From contig JAQBUV010000001.1 of NCBI GenBank assembly GCA_027623815.1, positions 62,001 through 126,000 on the forward strand: a stretch of DNA of 64,000 nucleotides, given 5' to 3'. Under the pieces are notes generated by a model, which worked only from the letters and a program-made list of their open reading frames with translations, did not search any database and was not told the origin of the DNA. The position numbers and the translations under genes are program-made. Shown piece by piece: positions 56,509 to 64,000 of this stretch; the stretch's first letter is position 1, and the number at the start of each line of letters is the position of its first letter. This DNA comes from Casp-Chloro-G3 sp002816715 (lineage in GTDB: Bacteria; Chloroflexota; Dehalococcoidia; Lucifugimonadales; UBA3495).

Positions 56509-57792
56509 TTAGCTGTCGTTAGCTCTCCCGGCCCGTCGGCCCGCCGTTTCTCGTACCAACAGCATCATGCCCAACGCAGCCGCTCCCAGCAGGACTGCGT
56601 CCACCCCCAGCGACCAGGCGAACCCAGCCAGGTCGGCGACGCCTCCCAGTAACAAGGCTCCCACCACCGACCCCACCCCGCCAAAGGTCCGGTAAAATCC
56701 CATAGTAACGCCTTCCAGCCCCGGCGGAGCAATATCGGCGAAAAATGCCACGCTCGGCGGCCCCGCCAGCCCTTCTCCCAAACCCAAAAGCACCCCGGAA
56801 AACATCAGCTCAAGTAAAGTGCCTCCCCGAGAAAACACGATTATCCCCAATATAATTAGAACCACGGCAGGCACAATGGTGAACTTGCGCCCGAATCTAT
56901 CAGAAAGAAAACCGGCGGCCATGGTGGTGAAGAACTGGGGAAAATGAGTCACGCTGATAAACGCTCCGAGTTGGTCCGGTCGGAACCCCTTGGCCTCGCC
57001 GTACAGAGGCATTATGCTGAACCGCCCGCCCTGGCGGTTGGCCACAATCATCAAGCTGAACAGGCCCACGAAGACAAACCCGGGACTGAGTAATAACCGG
57101 CGCAACGATCCCGGCGGCGCAATTTGCGCCCGTGAGTTGCCAGCTCGTCGAGGTTGATTACGCGTGGGCGTGGACTGGCGATCCGGTCTGGACTCCGGCA
57201 CCAGCAGCAGCAACGTGACCAACGCTACCGCAATTAGACCAGCTTGCAGGTACAGCGGCGTCCTCAACCCAAAATGCTCGCCGATGTAACCGCCGGTGAC
57301 CGGGCCTAAACTCTGCCCCACCAGAATGCTCATTTCCTGCAAGCTCAGAAACCTGGCCCGGTTATCTGAAGTTGCTACATCATGGAGATAAACCGAGACT
57401 CCGGTGGTGTACATGCTGGCCCCCAGGCCCGAGACCAATCGCCACACCAGCAGCCAGACAAAACTGAACGACACGGCGACCATCGCGGCCCCCAGCAAAT
57501 TGATCGCGGTGCCCACTCCCAGCACAAATTTGCGTCCGTAACGCTGCGTGAGATAGCCGGCTGGCAGGCTGGTAACCAAACGTGCCATGCCGAACAGGCC
57601 CACCGCCAGTCCGATTTGAGTACGGCTCACGTGGTATTCCTGGTCGACAAACAGGGGAAGCACCGGAGATATTGCGCCCATACCAACACTGGTGATGAAG
57701 ATGGTCAGACACAGGAATACAACGCCACGATGATCGCTGACGGTCACTTTGATTTGCTGGAGGTTAGACTGAAGTAATGACTGTAGTTTCAA
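56509..57792 (-). CDS. MFS transporter (about 12 segments)
   Basis: 427 residues, about 12 membrane segments with a polar middle loop (about 205-235, Arg- and Pro-rich). The A-loop motif GYLTQRYGRKFVLG follows helix 2, its repeat GFLSDRFGRKFTIV follows helix 8. TTG start overlapping the DUF951 stop (TTGA), so translation is coupled. Third gene after pyrF and DUF951 on the same strand. Substrate unknown. Confidence 0.88.
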   Translation of the reverse strand: MKLQSLLQSNLQQIKVTVSDHRGVVFLCLTIFITSVGMGAISPVLPLFVDQEYHVSRTQIGLAVGLFGMARLVTSLPAGYLTQRYGRKFVLGVGTAINLLGAAMVAVSFSFVWLLVWRLVSGLGASMYTTGVSVYLHDVATSDNRARFLSLQEMSILVGQSLGPVTGGYIGEHFGLRTPLYLQAGLIAVALVTLLLLVPESRPDRQSTPTRNQPRRAGNSRAQIAPPGSLRRLLLSPGFVFVGLFSLMIVANRQGGRFSIMPLYGEAKGFRPDQLGAFISVTHFPQFFTTMAAGFLSDRFGRKFTIVPAVVLIILGIIVFSRGGTLLELMFSGVLLGLGEGLAGPPSVAFFADIAPPGLEGVTMGFYRTFGGVGSVVGALLLGGVADLAGFAWSLGVDAVLLGAAALGMMLLVRETAGRRAGRANDS

Positions 57793-58040
57793 TCCGAGAC
57801 GCTTTCCGATACACCTTCCGAGCCGCTAGATGAGAGCGTTTCGTTGTCTGAATGGTCTCGCGGCAAGACCTCCCTGACTCGACGCTCCAGATAGGTGCGA
57901 GGCAACATTACGTAGCGACGGCACTGCTGGCAGACTATGCCAATATCTGCGCCCAGCCGGGTCACCTCCCAGAGGCTGCTCCCGCAGGGGTGCAACTTTT
58001 TCATCCGCACCACGTCGCCGATGCTTAGCTCTAGGGCCAT
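57789..58040 (-). CDS. DUF951 family protein
   Basis: 83 residues. The DUF951 pattern is clear: DVVRMKKLHPCGSSLWEVTRLGADIGIVCQQC, then RYVMLPRTYLERRV, with Cys positions suited to zinc binding. A Ser/Glu-rich tail follows. Its ATG lies inside the end of pyrF (10-base overlap) and its stop overlaps the MFS start. Function of the family is not known to me; the type is common in Firmicutes and Chloroflexota. Confidence 0.9.
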   Translation of the reverse strand: MALELSIGDVVRMKKLHPCGSSLWEVTRLGADIGIVCQQCRRYVMLPRTYLERRVREVLPRDHSDNETLSSSGSEGVSESVSD

Positions 58041-58867
58041 CCCTTGCCCTCGGCATCCAACACCCGATTGATGGCCTCTCTCAAGTCTGACGCGGCGCGG
58101 CGGGCGGCTTCAGCAAAGTCCGGGCCGGTGGATGCGTATATTATTCCCCGGGAGGAGTTGATAATCGCCAGCCGACCTTCAGCGTCGGTGCCATTGCGAA
58201 TTGCGGCCTCCAGGTCGCCGCCTTGTGCGCCAACTCCTGGGATTAGCAACGGCATGGTCGCGCCAAGGGTTCTCACCTGGGCCAACTGTTCTGGAAAAGT
58301 TGCGCCGACCACCAGTCCCAGGTTGTCCTTAGCGTTCCAGGTCTGGGCCTCTGCGGCCAGATGCTGGTACAACGGGACTTTGCCGCTGTCAGACTCGATT
58401 TTCAGGTCCTGCAGGTCGACTGACCCGGGATTCGATCCGCGGCACCAGATAAACACCCCTCGTTGCTCATCTCCCAAGAAGGGTTCCACCGTATCTCGCC
58501 CGCCCCATGCGTTGAGCGTGACCGCGTCAAAATTCCAGACTTGAAACATGGCTTTAGCGTAAGCCTCCGCCGAGGGGCCGATGTCACCCCGCTTGGCGTC
58601 GCCAATAATGACTGCCGACGGGGCCGATTGCCGAATTAATGCGACGGTGCTCTCCAACGCCCGTAGGCCCGGCATTCCCAAGGCTTCATAGAAGGCCAGG
58701 TTGGGTTTGTAGGCGCAGGCCTGGTCAGCGGTGGATTCGACAATAGCTCGATTGAATTCCACCACGTCATCAATGGGCATCCTGGCCGGGTCAGGGTCTA
58801 ACCCAACGCAGACCAGACTCTGGTTGGCGGCGCAGGCATTTTGCAGTCTGGCGGTAAAGCTTGGCAT
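58031..58867 (-). CDS. pyrF: Orotidine 5'-phosphate decarboxylase
   Basis: Last step of UMP synthesis. From the ATG at 58867 it has 278 residues and matches the longer type 2 (PyrF) group: VGLDPDPARMP, KPNLAFYEALG, the catalytic Lys in IGDAKRGDIG, LNAWGGRDTVEPF and VVGATFPEQ. The longer reading from a TTG at 58930 has no ribosome site. It sits apart from the main pyr operon and leads the pyrF-DUF951-MFS run. Confidence 0.94.
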   Translation of the reverse strand: MPSFTARLQNACAANQSLVCVGLDPDPARMPIDDVVEFNRAIVESTADQACAYKPNLAFYEALGMPGLRALESTVALIRQSAPSAVIIGDAKRGDIGPSAEAYAKAMFQVWNFDAVTLNAWGGRDTVEPFLGDEQRGVFIWCRGSNPGSVDLQDLKIESDSGKVPLYQHLAAEAQTWNAKDNLGLVVGATFPEQLAQVRTLGATMPLLIPGVGAQGGDLEAAIRNGTDAEGRLAIINSSRGIIYASTGPDFAEAARRAASDLREAINRVLDAEGKGWP

Positions 58868-59058
58868 TGGCGGTTTCTCGTTTGGCTGATTTCTGGCGAG
58901 AAAAGTTCCGGCAATGCTGGAATACTCCAAGCGCCTGGATTTTCTCGTTGGGTTATTATATCTTCGTGGTCAATGGGAAGCCATTGGCTTAACCCGCTCC
59001 GGCGTATATTAAGAAAGCCTTAGTTCGATTATAAAAAGCATTATTACATTGAGGGCGC

Positions 59059-59748
59059 ATGAAGCTCAGTCCTGACCTGGTAGAAGGTAGATTCATCGTG
59101 CGGCTCAACCGTTTCGCCGCCAGAATGGAAGTGGCAGGCCGTGAGGTCATGGTGCATCTGGCCAACTCGGGCAGACTGGGCGAACTGTTGGTGCCCGGCT
59201 ACCGGATGTTGCTCAAGCCGGTAGCCGGCGACCACCGGAAGTGCCCTTTTGATCTGGCCCTGGTGGACTTGGGCTTTACCCTATGCTCCGCCGACGCCCG
59301 CTTGCCCAATCCACTGCTGGCCGAAGCCATCGAAGCCGGGCGGGTGGCTGAGTTTCAGGACAATACCCAGGTCAGACGAGAAGTAACCTATGGGGATAGC
59401 CGGCTGGACCTGCTGCTGGAAGACTCAGCCCCGCCCTGCTTCGTGGAAACCAAGTCGGTGACATTGGTGGTGGACGGGCGGGCGTTATTTCCCGACGCTC
59501 CCACTTTGCGGGGCGTCAAACACCTGAACAGCCTGATTCACGCCAAAGCAGAAGGGTATCGCGCGGCAGTGGTTTTCGTGATTCAGCGCAGCGACGCGAA
59601 AGAGTTTTCTCCCCACGATTTGGCCGACCCGTTATTGGGCGAAACCCTGCGCCGCGCAGTAAATTCCGGGGTTGAAGCTTACGCCTATTGCTGCCAGGTT
59701 TCTGAGTCGGAAATCCGGCTGGCTAACCGCATACCAATTGTACTGTGA
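59059..59748 (+). CDS. sfsA: Sugar fermentation stimulation protein SfsA
   Basis: 229 residues. It has RFIVRLNRFAARMEVAGREV, HLANSGRLGELL, the nuclease-like FVETKSVTL and the signature FPDAPTLRGVKHL. SfsA in E. coli was linked to maltose metabolism and nucleic-acid binding; the fold suggests a nuclease. GAGGG precedes the ATG. It overlaps the next gene by four bases (GTGA). Confidence 0.95.
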   Translation: MKLSPDLVEGRFIVRLNRFAARMEVAGREVMVHLANSGRLGELLVPGYRMLLKPVAGDHRKCPFDLALVDLGFTLCSADARLPNPLLAEAIEAGRVAEFQDNTQVRREVTYGDSRLDLLLEDSAPPCFVETKSVTLVVDGRALFPDAPTLRGVKHLNSLIHAKAEGYRAAVVFVIQRSDAKEFSPHDLADPLLGETLRRAVNSGVEAYAYCCQVSESEIRLANRIPIVL

Positions 59749-60479
59749 AGCCAAACCAGGGAAGGTCCGGATTGGTTGACGTGAATCCAGATGGCATCCT
59801 CCTGACAATATATCATCGGCTGTATCTAGATTACGGGCCGCAAGGTTGGTGGCCCGGCGACGGCCCGCTAGACGTGATTATCGGGGCGATTCTAACCCAG
59901 TCGGCGGCCTGGACCAACGTAGAGATGGCCCTGCGGAACCTGAAAGAAGCAGACTGTTGGTCTTTGGCGGCCATCCACCGTTGTCCCGAAGCAGAGTTGG
60001 CATTGATCATACGCCCCTGCGGCTACTTCAACAGCAAGGCCCGTAAGCTAAAGGCCTTCGCCGCCCACGTGTTTCAAGAATATCAGGGCGACTTGAGTCG
60101 GCTCCTGGCTAAAGACATCCAACCCCTTCGTGCTGAGTTGCTGTCGATCCACGGTATCGGGCCAGAGACCGCCGATGATATTCTGGTATACGCAGCCGGA
60201 AAGCCTTCCTTCGTGATCGACGTCTACACCAAGCGAATTTTACAGCGGATGGGCTTGGCAACGAGAATCAGAGATAGCGACTACCACGCTTTCCAGGCCC
60301 TTTTCCACACAGCTCTCCCCCAAGACGTCAGCTTGTTCAATGAATACCATGCGCTGCTGGACGAGCACGCCAAGAGAGCCTGCGCCAAAATGCCACGTTG
60401 TTCTGGATGCTGCTTGCAAGACCTATGCCTGACCGGACAGCAGTTATCGTCGGCAGAAGCCACCCCGAAGCTGAATTGA
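59745..60479 (+). CDS. HhH-GPD DNA glycosylase, MagIII/endonuclease III-like
   Basis: 244 residues. Base excision enzyme with the helix-hairpin-helix HGIGPETADDILVYA and the catalytic Asp (D159) in FVIDVYTKR. Where endonuclease III has its lyase Lys, this protein has Glu (E141), as in monofunctional 3-methyladenine glycosylases of the MagIII type. The C-terminal cluster motif C213-x5-C219-x2-C222-x5-C228 suits [4Fe-4S]. GTG start inside the sfsA stop. The pair sfsA-glycosylase may be a small nucleic-acid operon. Confidence 0.88.
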   Translation: MKPNQGRSGLVDVNPDGILLTIYHRLYLDYGPQGWWPGDGPLDVIIGAILTQSAAWTNVEMALRNLKEADCWSLAAIHRCPEAELALIIRPCGYFNSKARKLKAFAAHVFQEYQGDLSRLLAKDIQPLRAELLSIHGIGPETADDILVYAAGKPSFVIDVYTKRILQRMGLATRIRDSDYHAFQALFHTALPQDVSLFNEYHALLDEHAKRACAKMPRCSGCCLQDLCLTGQQLSSAEATPKLN

Positions 60480-60560
60480 CGATGCCGGATGCCGTTGCTA
60501 CTATGGCTTCGCTAGGATTGTCCACGGCGGCACTGAGAAGTGAAATTAGGAGGAACCACA

Positions 60561-60857
60561 ATGCAAGTAGTTAGAGTTTATACCGGCGACGATGGTGAGT
60601 CGCACCTGGAGGAATTGGAGCTTCCCTACGAGCAGGTCGCCAAAGCCGAGCGCACCGCCATGCAGAGCGCCACGGGCATTCAGTTTCGGCGGGCGCCGGT
60701 GGGTGATTTCCAAGACTTTCACATCGCCCCGCGACGGCAGTACGTCATCACTTTGCAGGGGCAGGCGGAAATCGGTCTTGGCGACGGCACCAAGCGGATC
60801 TTCAACCCTGGTGATGTGCTGCTGGCCGATGATTTGACCGGTCGCGGCCACACTTGA
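60561..60857 (+). CDS. Small cupin-domain protein
   Basis: 98 residues from the ATG at 60561, which has AGGAGG before it. It holds a single cupin barrel: FQDFHIAPRRQYVITLQG, then the GDGTKRIFNPGDVLLADDLTGRGH end. The second cupin motif and last His are kept, the first is reduced. Function unknown. A lipoprotein gene follows. Confidence 0.88.
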   Translation: MQVVRVYTGDDGESHLEELELPYEQVAKAERTAMQSATGIQFRRAPVGDFQDFHIAPRRQYVITLQGQAEIGLGDGTKRIFNPGDVLLADDLTGRGHT

Positions 60858-60904
60858 CGTCCTTGGGATTGGTAATTATAGTTCAGGGCAACCCAGAGGG
60901 AACT

Positions 60905-61675
60905 ATGCCCAGGAAATTCGGTTTGATCTGGGGAATAAGGGGCAACATTGCAGGCACATTCTTGAATAGCCAATATCTGTACCGGTTCACATTTTTGTTT
61001 CTAGTATTGGTTATCATCATGTTGATCGCCTGCTCATCAGAGGGCGGGACCCCGGTTACGAATGATGAACTTCAAGCCACCATTGCGGGGCCAGCAGGCC
61101 AGCCGAATTCTTCTCCATCAGCTGAAACCTCGGGTTCCGTCCAATCTCCATACCAGGGACAGGAAACCCGAAAGATCAAGGCCTTGTCTCAGGATGATAT
61201 CGACGGGTTGCTTAACGGCTCGGGAACTCCTTTTGGTGGAATTGCCAAGCCAGCGGAACTTAACGGATATCCGGGCCCGCGCCATGTTTTGGACGCGGTT
61301 GCGTCGGGAGAGTTCCAGGTGACGCCGGAGCAACTAGCGCAAATCGAATCACTTTACGACGGGATGCAGTCAGAAGCAATTGAACTTGGCCAAACCATCA
61401 TAGGGGCTGAAGAGTCGATTGATACCGCGTTTTCTAGCGGTACTATCACTGAAGAATCTCTGAAAGACAAAATTGCCCTGAGCGCGAAACTATATGGCCA
61501 GTTGAGAATAGTCCATCTGAAAACGCACCTGTCCATGATTGATATTTTGAATCTAGAACAAGTTGCTCACTACAATGTACTGCGAGGGTATTCGTCAGGG
61601 GGCGACCCCTGCGCCGAAGTCCCACCAGGAGACCACGATGCCGCACTATGGAAGAAGCACAACAACTGCCCATAG
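60905..61675 (+). CDS. CpxP/Spy-like lipoprotein
   Basis: 256 residues from the ATG at 60905 (AGAGGG five bases before). The hydrophobic segment with basic start ends in a lipobox LIAC, giving the lipidated Cys at residue 43; the n-region is long. A polar linker precedes a helical domain (about 150-240): TPEQLAQIESLYDGM, LGQTIIGAEESID and LRIVHLKTHLSMIDILNLEQVAHY. This is like the LTxxQ-type periplasmic stress sensors (Spy/CpxP/heavy-metal resistance). It lies 47 bases after the cupin gene. Chaperone or metal-sensing function is inferred. Confidence 0.8.
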   Translation: MPRKFGLIWGIRGNIAGTFLNSQYLYRFTFLFLVLVIIMLIACSSEGGTPVTNDELQATIAGPAGQPNSSPSAETSGSVQSPYQGQETRKIKALSQDDIDGLLNGSGTPFGGIAKPAELNGYPGPRHVLDAVASGEFQVTPEQLAQIESLYDGMQSEAIELGQTIIGAEESIDTAFSSGTITEESLKDKIALSAKLYGQLRIVHLKTHLSMIDILNLEQVAHYNVLRGYSSGGDPCAEVPPGDHDAALWKKHNNCP

Positions 61676-61742
61676 ATGTAGCCTTCCCGATGGCGCGAGT
61701 GTGACCGTCCAGGTGTTTAATCCCAATGCGGCGATAATGCTA

Positions 61743-61826
61743 CCTGTTTAGGCACCTTCGACAAGCTCAATGCGGGCGGTAGTCCCTTTATCCACTCGCG
61801 ATGAGTTTGTCGAACCCCTGTTTAGG
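61743..61826. repeat. Palindromic TTCGACAAGCTCA-type element with 10-base flanking direct repeats
   Basis: A ~64-base palindromic element (arms CCTTCGACAAGCTCA and TGAGTTTGTCGAACC) is bounded on both sides by CCTGTTTAGG (61743-61752 and 61817-61826). The exact 10-base repeat looks like a target-site duplication, so this copy probably arrived by transposition. It lies between the lipoprotein and archaellin stops. Related units are at 16352 and 63478. Confidence 0.75.
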
Positions 61827-61863
61827 GCTGGCGTTTTACCCTTCGCAACAGCTTACGCTTCAG

Positions 61864-62310
61864 TTATATGACAAGCTCATCCAACCGCACGATCGCCCCT
61901 CCATGGGTTATTCCCGTTTCAACCATATGGGAAATGTGGGCTGAGACTAAGGTCTGGTTATTGTCTGTGTACCTAACCGAAGTGACACCTGGCGTCAAGT
62001 CCAATGCTTCGGCCGACGCTGTACTCCCAACGTAAAATGTGATGGCCGATACGGTACCTCCGCTACCCGTGGCCGACGCGGTGGCGACAACCGAACCCTT
62101 TAGCTGCATTGTCGATTGGGTCTCAGATAACCCAGAGCTGATGGTCTGTTTGGCTTTGTCGGTAGTGAACAGTCTGGTGGAAAGGGCAGCAAATGAGAAC
62201 ACTGAAGCCACCACAACAAAAGCAATGAGAACGATGGCAGTTTCCAGACCAGTGATGCCTTGTTGCTCGCTTGGAATAATACGAATGGGCTTTAGAGTGC
62301 TGCGGAACAT
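61864..62310 (-). CDS. Archaellin (archaeal flagellin)-like protein
   Basis: 148 residues from the ATG at 62310 (an in-frame TTG lies five codons earlier). The start is that of class III signal peptides: a basic stretch FRSTLKPIRIIPSEQQG, then ITGLETAIVLIAFVVVASVFSF, the archaellin core helix, cut after Gly. Next come QTISSGLSETQSTMQLKGSV, AITFYVGS and ALDLTPGVTSVRYTD, as in archaellins. The C-terminus is short: most run 190-250 residues, and the expected LL-E-GE region is hardly present, so the gene may be truncated. No other archaellum gene is near. No ribosome site is clear. Confidence 0.75.
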   Translation of the reverse strand: MFRSTLKPIRIIPSEQQGITGLETAIVLIAFVVVASVFSFAALSTRLFTTDKAKQTISSGLSETQSTMQLKGSVVATASATGSGGTVSAITFYVGSTASAEALDLTPGVTSVRYTDNNQTLVSAHISHMVETGITHGGAIVRLDELVI

Positions 62311-62646
62311 AATTGTCACAAACAAAGTTAAGGATGGTAATGGCTAGGTTAACGTTGCTAGCAATAGCAGAGTAAAATCGGCGGGACACATGGGACGACA
62401 CCCTGTTCCTAGGGACGTATCCCATCAGTCTAGACCTGTTAATCATGTCTATTCAGAAACTCTATTGAGGTCATTTCACCCTTTAATTCCCAAGCAAACA
62501 CTTTTGATAATCCAGTGTAGAATCGGCGCAATGTTGCCGGTTGTGGTTTAATAGTGTCTCCACCGGAGATATGACCCGTAAGCTGCTAAGTTGCTCCGGT
62601 CGAATACTCAGATGTTATCTAGCCCATTGCAAATTGGAGGTGGACA
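62311..62646. other. Intergenic region with one long dyad
   Basis: Between the archaellin and hydrolase genes (divergent). The main feature is a dyad at 62390-62425 (outer ATGGGA / TCCCAT, inner CCCT / AGGG with CCTAGG). It has no T-run. No promoter can be set with confidence. Confidence 0.4.
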
Positions 62647-63459
62647 ATGCCTGTCGCCCAGCTACCCGGCAACCTGGAAATGTACTATCAGGATGACGAC
62701 TATACCGACCCATGGCGAACCCCGGAAACGGTGGTCCTGCACCACGGCAACGCGAAGAACTCCCAACTCTGGTATGCCTGGGTGCCGCTGCTGGCCCGTC
62801 AGTACCGGGTAATTCGCCTGGACGCCCGAGGATTTGGCAAATCCACCGTGCCCCCCAAAGGGTACGACTGGTCTTTGAGCGGATTCGGGACTGATCTGTC
62901 AAACCTGCTTGACTCTCTTGATATCGACAAAGTACACCTCATTGGAGAGACCATCGGCGGCACCATTGCGTTGCAGTTTGCTTACGATCATCCGGAGCGA
63001 GTGCAAACTGTAACTGCATGCACGTCGCCGTTCAACTTTACGAACGTGTCCACCTATCTGGACAACCGCAATCTGGTGCTGGCAGAGGGCGTCGAGAGTT
63101 GGGTGCGCCAGACCGCTGACCGGCGTTTGGAACCGGGGCACTCCGACCCTGCTCACCACGAATGGTACGCCCAACAGATGATCAACACTTCCGCGCAGGT
63201 AGTTACCGAAACCCTGACCTACCTGTCGACCCAAGACTTGACGCCGATATTGCCGAAGATACAGACGCCTGCCCTCGTATTGGTGGGTGAGCAGAGTTCG
63301 ATGAATACCGCCGACCGCGCGCAGGGAATGGCAAAATTACTGCCCAACGGTCGTTTGGTGGAAATCTCCGGCGGCTCAGGCTATATTCAGCACTCAGACC
63401 CGGAGGGCTGCGTCGCCGCATGGCGTGAGTTCGTAGGGCTGTTGACCCACCAACATTAA
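62647..63459 (+). CDS. Alpha/beta-hydrolase-fold protein without the usual triad
   Basis: 270 residues with the fold's landmarks: VVLHHGNAKNSQLW (oxyanion strand), LDARGFGKS, and the nucleophile elbow LIGETIGGTIAL. The elbow Ser is Thr (T102). The acid position reads GEQSSMN (Ser for Asp) and the base position GGSGYIQH (Tyr246 for His). All three triad positions are therefore changed. It may be inactive as an esterase or act in another way. ATTGGAGG precedes the ATG. Confidence 0.85.
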   Translation: MPVAQLPGNLEMYYQDDDYTDPWRTPETVVLHHGNAKNSQLWYAWVPLLARQYRVIRLDARGFGKSTVPPKGYDWSLSGFGTDLSNLLDSLDIDKVHLIGETIGGTIALQFAYDHPERVQTVTACTSPFNFTNVSTYLDNRNLVLAEGVESWVRQTADRRLEPGHSDPAHHEWYAQQMINTSAQVVTETLTYLSTQDLTPILPKIQTPALVLVGEQSSMNTADRAQGMAKLLPNGRLVEISGGSGYIQHSDPEGCVAAWREFVGLLTHQH

Positions 63460-63477
63460 GCAGCTATCTCAAAACGT

Positions 63478-63542
63478 GGTTCGGCAGGCTCAGCGCGAGC
63501 GGGGGCGCAAATCCTGTCCGCTCACCTTGAGCCCGTCGAAGG
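63478..63542. repeat. Palindromic TTCGGCAGGCTCA-type repeat, copy 3
   Basis: Imperfect palindrome with arms GGTTCGGCAGGCTCA and TTGAGCCCGTCGAAGG between the hydrolase and SDR genes. Same type as 16352 and 61753; here no flanking direct repeat is evident. Confidence 0.7.
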
Positions 63543-63571
63543 ATAAATTAGCCGAGTTTTTAAATAGGCGC

Positions 63572-64000
63572 CTAAAACAAGGATTTTGACTGCCCACCGT
63601 CAATGTTGATGCAGGCCCCAGTGATCAGGTCGGCCCGATCTGAGGCCAGAAACGCCACCATTTCGCCGATGGGTTCAGGCCACCCAAAGCGGCCCATCGG
63701 CAGATTTCGGGCGACAAATTCTGACACTGTGTCCGGCGTCTCAGTTCGCTGGAACCGGTCCCAGGTGCTGCCAGGAAAGTCGATCGAACCCGGCGCAACG
63801 CAGTTGACCAGCACTCGATGAGGAGCCATCTGCACCGCCAAATGCTTGGAAAAGGCGATCAGCCCAGCTTTGCCGGTCATGTAATCTATCGATCCGCCAT
63901 GCTCTCGGCCATAAATCGAAGCAATATTGATGATGCGACCCCACCGCTGCTCTTTCATGTGGGGTAAGACCATCTTGGCCAGCCTCACTGCGCTGATCAG
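63572..64000 (-). CDS. SDR-family oxidoreductase, C-terminal part
   Basis: The reading frame runs off the right end of the window, so the NAD(P)-binding N-terminus is missing. About 142 residues are seen: the catalytic Ser in INIASIYG, Tyr and Lys in YMTGKAGL, the NCVAPGSID segment and the SDR ending LITGACINIDGGQS. A FabG-like dehydrogenase; substrate not predictable. Convergent with the hydrolase gene. Confidence 0.93.
   Translation of the reverse strand: MISAVRLAKMVLPHMKEQRWGRIINIASIYGREHGGSIDYMTGKAGLIAFSKHLAVQMAPHRVLVNCVAPGSIDFPGSTWDRFQRTETPDTVSEFVARNLPMGRFGWPEPIGEMVAFLASDRADLITGACINIDGGQSKSLF

Noticed and set aside
61864..62310. Archaeal origin of the contig because of the archaellin
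   Set aside because: All housekeeping genes (groESL with CIRCE, plsX, PyrR, metH) are bacterial in type.

Overview
The window is GC-rich, gene-dense bacterial DNA with no rRNA, tRNA, CRISPR array, transposase or phage gene that I can see. The gene mix suggests a member of the Chloroflexota, possibly a Dehalococcoidia/SAR202-type lineage. It has several acyl-CoA enzymes and CoA-transferases, an LLM flavin oxidoreductase, a MaoC-type dehydratase pair beside plsX-fabG, a HrcA/CIRCE-controlled groESL, a DUF951 protein and an archaellin-like protein. This placement is inference from gene content only. GTG and TTG starts are frequent (RR, groES, thiG, thiE, thiS, pyrC, carA, carB, prsW-like, both PHP and D-2-hydroxyacid dehydrogenase genes).

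Layout. 0-7 kb (minus strand): the 5' part of fhs, metH and an M1 aminopeptidase, i.e. one-carbon and methionine metabolism. 7.5-9.6 kb: leuCD. 9.6-18.6 kb: an unusual acyl-CoA dehydrogenase, an orphan response regulator with a substituted phospho-acceptor, a ThDP enzyme, then a minus-strand run of ketopantoate reductase-like, acyl-CoA ligase, enoyl-CoA hydratase, PHP and a second enoyl-CoA hydratase gene. 18.6-20.8 kb: groES-groEL with a clear sigma70-type promoter, CIRCE operator and terminator. 20.8-24.0 kb: a CoA-transferase cluster in the order A, fused B'-A', B, bracketed by two inverted copies of a ~120 bp repeat. 24.0-26.3 kb: TPP riboswitch plus terminator in front of thiG-thiE-thiS and a small unknown gene. 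26.3-33.5 kb: a BNR-repeat protein, quinone oxidoreductase, D-2-hydroxyacid dehydrogenase, LLM oxidoreductase, CorC/HlyC protein and L-2-hydroxyglutarate oxidase.

33.8-36.6 kb: a fatty-acid synthesis operon (two MaoC-fold dehydratase subunits, plsX, fabG). 36.9-42.1 kb: a membrane-anchored unknown, a six-repeat membrane protein, a nicotinamidase-like hydrolase and a large vWA protein. 42.3-50.5 kb: the pyrimidine operon pyrR-pyrB-pyrC-carA-orf139-carB behind a PyrR-type attenuator leader. pyrF lies apart at 58 kb, with a DUF951 gene and an MFS transporter. 50.5-52.2 kb: two zinc-ribbon membrane proteins (RDD and PrsW-like). 52-57.8 kb: an ornithine cyclodeaminase-like enzyme, two MFS transporters, a ferredoxin and a LysR regulator. 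59-64 kb: sfsA, a MagIII-like DNA glycosylase, a cupin, a CpxP-like lipoprotein, an archaellin-like protein, an alpha/beta-hydrolase-fold protein with an altered triad, and a partial SDR.

The most unusual features are the A-[B'A']-B CoA-transferase cluster between inverted repeats, the orphan archaellin, the Glu-for-Asp response regulator, the triad-less hydrolase fold, and the zinc-ribbon RDD/PrsW pair. I found no gene cluster that I could firmly call a new defence or mobile system.
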